Source of the DNA: Runella limosa DSM 17973
Lineage (GTDB): Bacteria > Bacteroidota > Bacteroidia > Cytophagales > Spirosomataceae
DNA length: 64,000 bases
Assembly (NCBI RefSeq): GCF_000482465.1
Contig: NZ_KI519422.1
Location: 186,001 to 250,000, forward strand
Direction: 5' to 3'
Part shown: piece by piece, positions 61,178-64,000 of the stretch
How the letters are laid out: every line of letters begins with the position of its first letter
Position numbering within the stretch: position 1 is the first letter of the stretch
Notes under the pieces: generated by a model
Database searches by the model: none
Told to the model about the DNA's origin: nothing
The model's input: the letters and a program-made list of their open reading frames with translations, nothing else
Translations under genes and position numbers: made by a program

Positions 61178-61528
61178 TTACCCTTTCATCGTAATGCGCG
61201 AACGCGCACAGACGCCTCCGACGGGCGGGTTAAATTTCGAAACGCTGACTTCGATGCTCTCTACGTTGGGGTAGGTTGCGCGTAGTCCTTCGATGATATT
61301 GTAGGCAATATGCTCCAGTAGCCGACTTGGCTTGCTCATCACTTCTACCACCACTTTATATACCACTTCGTAATTGACCGTGTCGCGCAGGCGATCTAGG
61401 CGGGCGGCTTCTAAAAAATCGGTTTGGATGGTGACATCAATCGAAAACTTGTTCCCAATTTTTTGCTCCTCATCCGACGTGCCGTGGTAAGCGAATATTT
61501 CAATTCCTTCTAATGCTACTGTTCCCAA
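61178..61528 (-). CDS. folB: Dihydroneopterin aldolase
   Basis: A 116-residue FolB: VALEGIEIFAYHGTSDEEQKIGNKF, catalytic Tyr in TVNYEVVYK and Lys near the C-terminus. It converts dihydroneopterin to hydroxymethyl-dihydropterin in folate synthesis. The start is a TTG at 61528; there is no in-frame ATG upstream. Standard length. Confidence 0.92.
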   Translation of the reverse strand: MGTVALEGIEIFAYHGTSDEEQKIGNKFSIDVTIQTDFLEAARLDRLRDTVNYEVVYKVVVEVMSKPSRLLEHIAYNIIEGLRATYPNVESIEVSVSKFNPPVGGVCARSRITMKG

Positions 61529-61548
61529 AATATATAATGTGTGTTAAA

Positions 61549-61655
61549 GACTTTCCAAGTTTGGATTTTGATTGAGTAAAAACTTGGAAAGTCTAAAATG
61601 TTGATACAGAGACTTTCCAAGTTTGGATTTTGATTGAGCAAAAACTTGGAAAGTC
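61549..61655. repeat. Two near-identical 45-bp hairpins
   Basis: Copy 1 at 61549-61593 and copy 2 at 61611-61655 differ at one base (GTA versus GCA in the loop). Each has a 14-bp stem GACTTTCCAAGTTT/AAACTTGGAAAGTC with a 17-nt loop. They lie between folB and the DivIVA gene. Confidence 0.85.
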
Positions 61656-61670
61656 TAAAAGGGTGCTACT

Positions 61671-61703
61671 AAACCTGTGAGGTTTTCAAAACCTCACAGG
61701 TTT
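61671..61703 (-). terminator. 16-bp palindrome after the DivIVA-domain gene
   Basis: AAACCTGTGAGGTTTT (61671-61686) pairs with AAAACCTCACAGGTTT (61688-61703), one centre base. It begins 9 bp after the DivIVA-gene stop on the minus strand and is probably its terminator. Confidence 0.65.
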
Positions 61704-61712
61704 GATTTGATT

Positions 61713-62510
61713 TTAGATTTGGTCGAAGAATGAGCCCTCTTGCTTAGGTTTTTGCTCTTCAGGGGTTGGTTCGTCGGTTGTTTCTTCAGCTACAGTTCCT
61801 TCCGTAATAACCTCAGCTACTACTTCTTGTACAGGCTCTGGCGCTATTTCTTCTACGGGAGGTTGACTTTCCACGATTTCTTCCACAATTTTCTCCGCTT
61901 CTAAGCGAGCTTGTTGGGTTTGCTCTCCTTGCTGAATTGCATCCGATACTTGCGTTTTAAGGTCTTCAAGACGTTCTGCTACCGTATTTTGGGCAAATTT
62001 CTTTTCAAAACGCTCCACACTATCCACCGTATTGTTGGCGAGGGTTTTGAGTTGAACAATCAAGTTGTCGCGGTATTTTTCCATGGCTTTGAAATCACGT
62101 TCCTGATTTTTAAAATCATTCATGATTTCTTCGCGCACGTATTTTGCTTGGTTTTCGGCATCAATGACGAGCATATTCGACTTCTTCCGCGCTTCGTTGA
62201 CGAGTTCTTCGGCTTTTTGGCGTGCGTCTTCGATGTACTTTTCGGCGGCGGTTTTGGCCTGCTCGGTCATTTGCGTACTGGTATCTTCCGCCGTTTTGAG
62301 CATTCTAAACATCGTCAATTCTACTTCCCGAAGTTTGTTGAGCTCTTTTTCGGCTATTTCAAGCTGCATTTTTAGCATCTTGTTTTCGTTGAGCACGCGT
62401 TCCCATTCGTGAGACAAAGAGGCCAAAAAAGCGTTTACTTCTTCTGCGTCGTATCCACGTAAGACTCTTTGGAAAGTATGTTGACGAATCTCAATCGGCG
62501 TGATTTTCAT
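61713..62510 (-). CDS. DivIVA-domain coiled-coil protein
   Basis: A 265-residue protein. The N-terminal DivIVA lipid-binding/dimerisation motif (KITPIEIRQHTFQRVLRGYDAEEVNAFL) is followed by a long coiled coil (about 30-200, rich in Glu/Lys/Ala) and an acidic, Pro-rich tail. DivIVA-domain proteins mark curved membranes or poles and guide cell growth; Bacteroidetes versions are less studied. Confidence 0.9.
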   Translation of the reverse strand: MKITPIEIRQHTFQRVLRGYDAEEVNAFLASLSHEWERVLNENKMLKMQLEIAEKELNKLREVELTMFRMLKTAEDTSTQMTEQAKTAAEKYIEDARQKAEELVNEARKKSNMLVIDAENQAKYVREEIMNDFKNQERDFKAMEKYRDNLIVQLKTLANNTVDSVERFEKKFAQNTVAERLEDLKTQVSDAIQQGEQTQQARLEAEKIVEEIVESQPPVEEIAPEPVQEVVAEVITEGTVAEETTDEPTPEEQKPKQEGSFFDQI

Positions 62511-62584
62511 TGTCGTTGTTAGATTTATGCCTGATAATTTGGTGTTAATGTATGAAAAAATCCGCTAAAACACTCAAAAATGCC

Positions 62585-64000
62585 TTAAATATTGCCATTT
62601 AACCATTTTTTTCGTTCTAAAACGGCAGGTTCACTTTCTAATTCTTGTAGTTGGACTGTCCCGTCTCCCAAACTAACCATGTGTAAACCTACCCACGCGA
62701 GGGCATCGTTTAAGTGATTTTCGAGGGGTAAATTGCTCAAAATACAGTCGTTCCAGTACCACGGAAGCGCTTCCCCCGCAATTTCTTCAACCACTGCTTG
62801 GTAGTCTTCCATCGTATATCCCACAAAAGGTATGCCAAATCTTTGCCATAAAGAGTACATAACGTCATCGAGGGACCGTTTGTGTCCGTGAATCTTGCGA
62901 ATGGTTAGGTCAAGAATTAACGCTGCCAACGCTCCTTTATGATACACTGATACTTTTCGCTGCGGAATTCCTTTCTCGTAGCCGTCGAGCCACAAGTCCC
63001 ATGATGATTCTACCAGCGATTGCTGGGCATGACGGCTATTTTCAAAATGACGCTTCATGTAGGTTTGCAGTTCGCGATAGTAGCCTTCATCATTAAAGAC
63101 CCCCGAACGCCGCAGAAACAAATCGCCGTAGTAGGTCGTCACTCCTTCGGCCACAAAGCAAGTCGTGAAGTAATTTTCTTTGGTAAAATCGTACGGAAGC
63201 AACTCTTTCGGGCGAATCCGAATGATGTTCCAAGCGTGAAATAGCTCGTGTGAGCTTACGCCGAGGAGGTCGAGATACAAGCCATCGCCTTCGTCGTCGG
63301 GGCCAAGTACGACCATCGTTGAGTGACGGTGTTCAACACCGTGGTAGTACGGCGTGGGTAAGATCAGGTTTAAAAAGTGATATTCAGGCTCGGGAAAAGA
63401 ACCCATTGCGGCAATTTGGGCGGTCGAAAATTTCTGAAAATCGGCGACAATTTGCTCCCAATTGGGCTTGATATTCCCTTGCATCCAAACGTAAAACGTG
63501 GTATCCTGCACCTGATAAGTACGGTGTTGGAGCGTTTCGGAGGCCATCAAAGGGCTATCGACGAGTTCGTAATAGTCTTTGGCCAATAGCGTTTTGGGCG
63601 CAATCTGCTGCAATCCACAGGCAATCTGGTATGTATCGGGAATGGCAAGCTGAAGCGTACAAGGTTCGTTTAAAAAAGCATCGGCATATACACAAAGATT
63701 CACAGGATTAACATACCAAAAGTCATTATTGACGTAGCTGCTGCCTGCATTTTGTACATTGGCATAGTAGTTGTAACGAACCACCACTTCGGTTTCGTCG
63801 CCTGTTTCTACCCGCCAGCGGTCTTTCGTTATTTTCCGATAAATAAGTGGTTCGCCATTTTTATTGAAAACTCCAAAACGCTGAATATTTTTGGCAAAAT
63901 GCTGTAACTCATACCGTCCAGGCCGCCAAGCGGGCAGTTGGATTTCGAGATATTCAGTTTCTACTTCGAGAAATGTACATTCGATTTCAATAAAACGGCT
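62585..64000 (-). CDS. M61 family metallopeptidase (partial, N-terminus beyond window)
   Basis: The frame stays open to position 64000, so the N-terminus is missing. The visible part shows the M61 N-terminal domain (IQLPAWRPGRYELQHFAKN), catalytic zinc motif SSHELFHAWN (HExxH), third ligand Glu in VAEGVTTYYGD, and the C-terminal half of the peptidase. M61 enzymes (glycyl aminopeptidase-like) act outside the cytoplasm. The C-terminus (VLERKKWLNGNI) lacks the usual PDZ domain, so it is a short M61 form. The GTG at 63787 is not the start. Confidence 0.93.
   Translation of the reverse strand, partial: SRFIEIECTFLEVETEYLEIQLPAWRPGRYELQHFAKNIQRFGVFNKNGEPLIYRKITKDRWRVETGDETEVVVRYNYYANVQNAGSSYVNNDFWYVNPVNLCVYADAFLNEPCTLQLAIPDTYQIACGLQQIAPKTLLAKDYYELVDSPLMASETLQHRTYQVQDTTFYVWMQGNIKPNWEQIVADFQKFSTAQIAAMGSFPEPEYHFLNLILPTPYYHGVEHRHSTMVVLGPDDEGDGLYLDLLGVSSHELFHAWNIIRIRPKELLPYDFTKENYFTTCFVAEGVTTYYGDLFLRRSGVFNDEGYYRELQTYMKRHFENSRHAQQSLVESSWDLWLDGYEKGIPQRKVSVYHKGALAALILDLTIRKIHGHKRSLDDVMYSLWQRFGIPFVGYTMEDYQAVVEEIAGEALPWYWNDCILSNLPLENHLNDALAWVGLHMVSLGDGTVQLQELESEPAVLERKKWLNGNI

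Overview
The window looks like chromosomal DNA of a Bacteroidetes bacterium of the order Cytophagales; a Runella-like member of the Spirosomataceae is my best guess. I see a SusC/SusD pair, a type IX secretion (T9SS) C-terminal sorting domain, lipoproteins, DUF4249, VCBS/UnbV proteins, the bacillithiol gene bshC, and many promoters with the Bacteroidetes -7 consensus TAnnTTTG instead of a sigma70 -10 box. GC content looks to be in the mid-40s by eye. The genus is inference; the phylum is well supported. I found no rRNA, tRNA, CRISPR array, prophage or classical insertion sequence.

Layout. 1-11978 (minus strand): a nutrient-uptake operon in the order susC, susD, a small lipoprotein, a VCBS/UnbV lipoprotein, a GH31-fold protein with a T9SS tail, and a DUF4249 lipoprotein that runs off the left edge. 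The last three genes overlap by ATGA. A terminator-like hairpin separates susCD from the rest. The GH31 protein seems to lack its catalytic aspartates. 12277-17882 (plus): a small transaldolase/fructose-6-phosphate aldolase, an FtsE-like ATPase, a DEAD-box helicase behind a long leader, and a YgiQ radical-SAM protein. 17888-30151: a transglutaminase-like secreted protein, a CBM-esterase, an ELWxxDGT-repeat secreted protein, several unassigned secreted proteins, and a LytS/LytTR two-component system next to an outer-membrane-type protein. 30154-38403: photolyase, ChbG/YdjC-like deacetylase, serine hydrolase, ABC-2 exporter pair, signal peptidase I and a GH43-like secreted protein.

38510-43346 holds housekeeping genes (serS, aspartokinase, a GT2) wrapped around a REP/RAYT locus. 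This is an IS200-like REP-associated tyrosine transposase flanked by inverted REP pairs and a four-unit tandem array with a 109-110 bp period. 43448-48987: bshC, a CotH-kinase lipoprotein, and a beta-helix protein with a C-terminal PDZ. 49012-55132: three paralogous AraC regulators interleaved with small membrane or secreted proteins and a Uma2 nuclease-fold protein. 55220-64000: FAD oxidoreductase, lipoprotein, a POTRA/Omp85-type barrel overlapping a VanX-type dipeptidase, a Tat-exported Gfo/Idh/MocA oxidoreductase, folB, a DivIVA-domain protein, and an M61 peptidase cut by the right edge.

The most unusual material is in the non-coding DNA. There are two unrelated families of REP-like palindromes: the RAYT-linked CCCCAGCC/GGCGTGGGG family, and a second GGTTG-TRAG-CAACC family with no transposase here. 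There are also several long perfect hairpins at gene ends and starts. The most notable protein observation is the apparently catalytically dead, secreted GH31 protein inside a SusCD operon.
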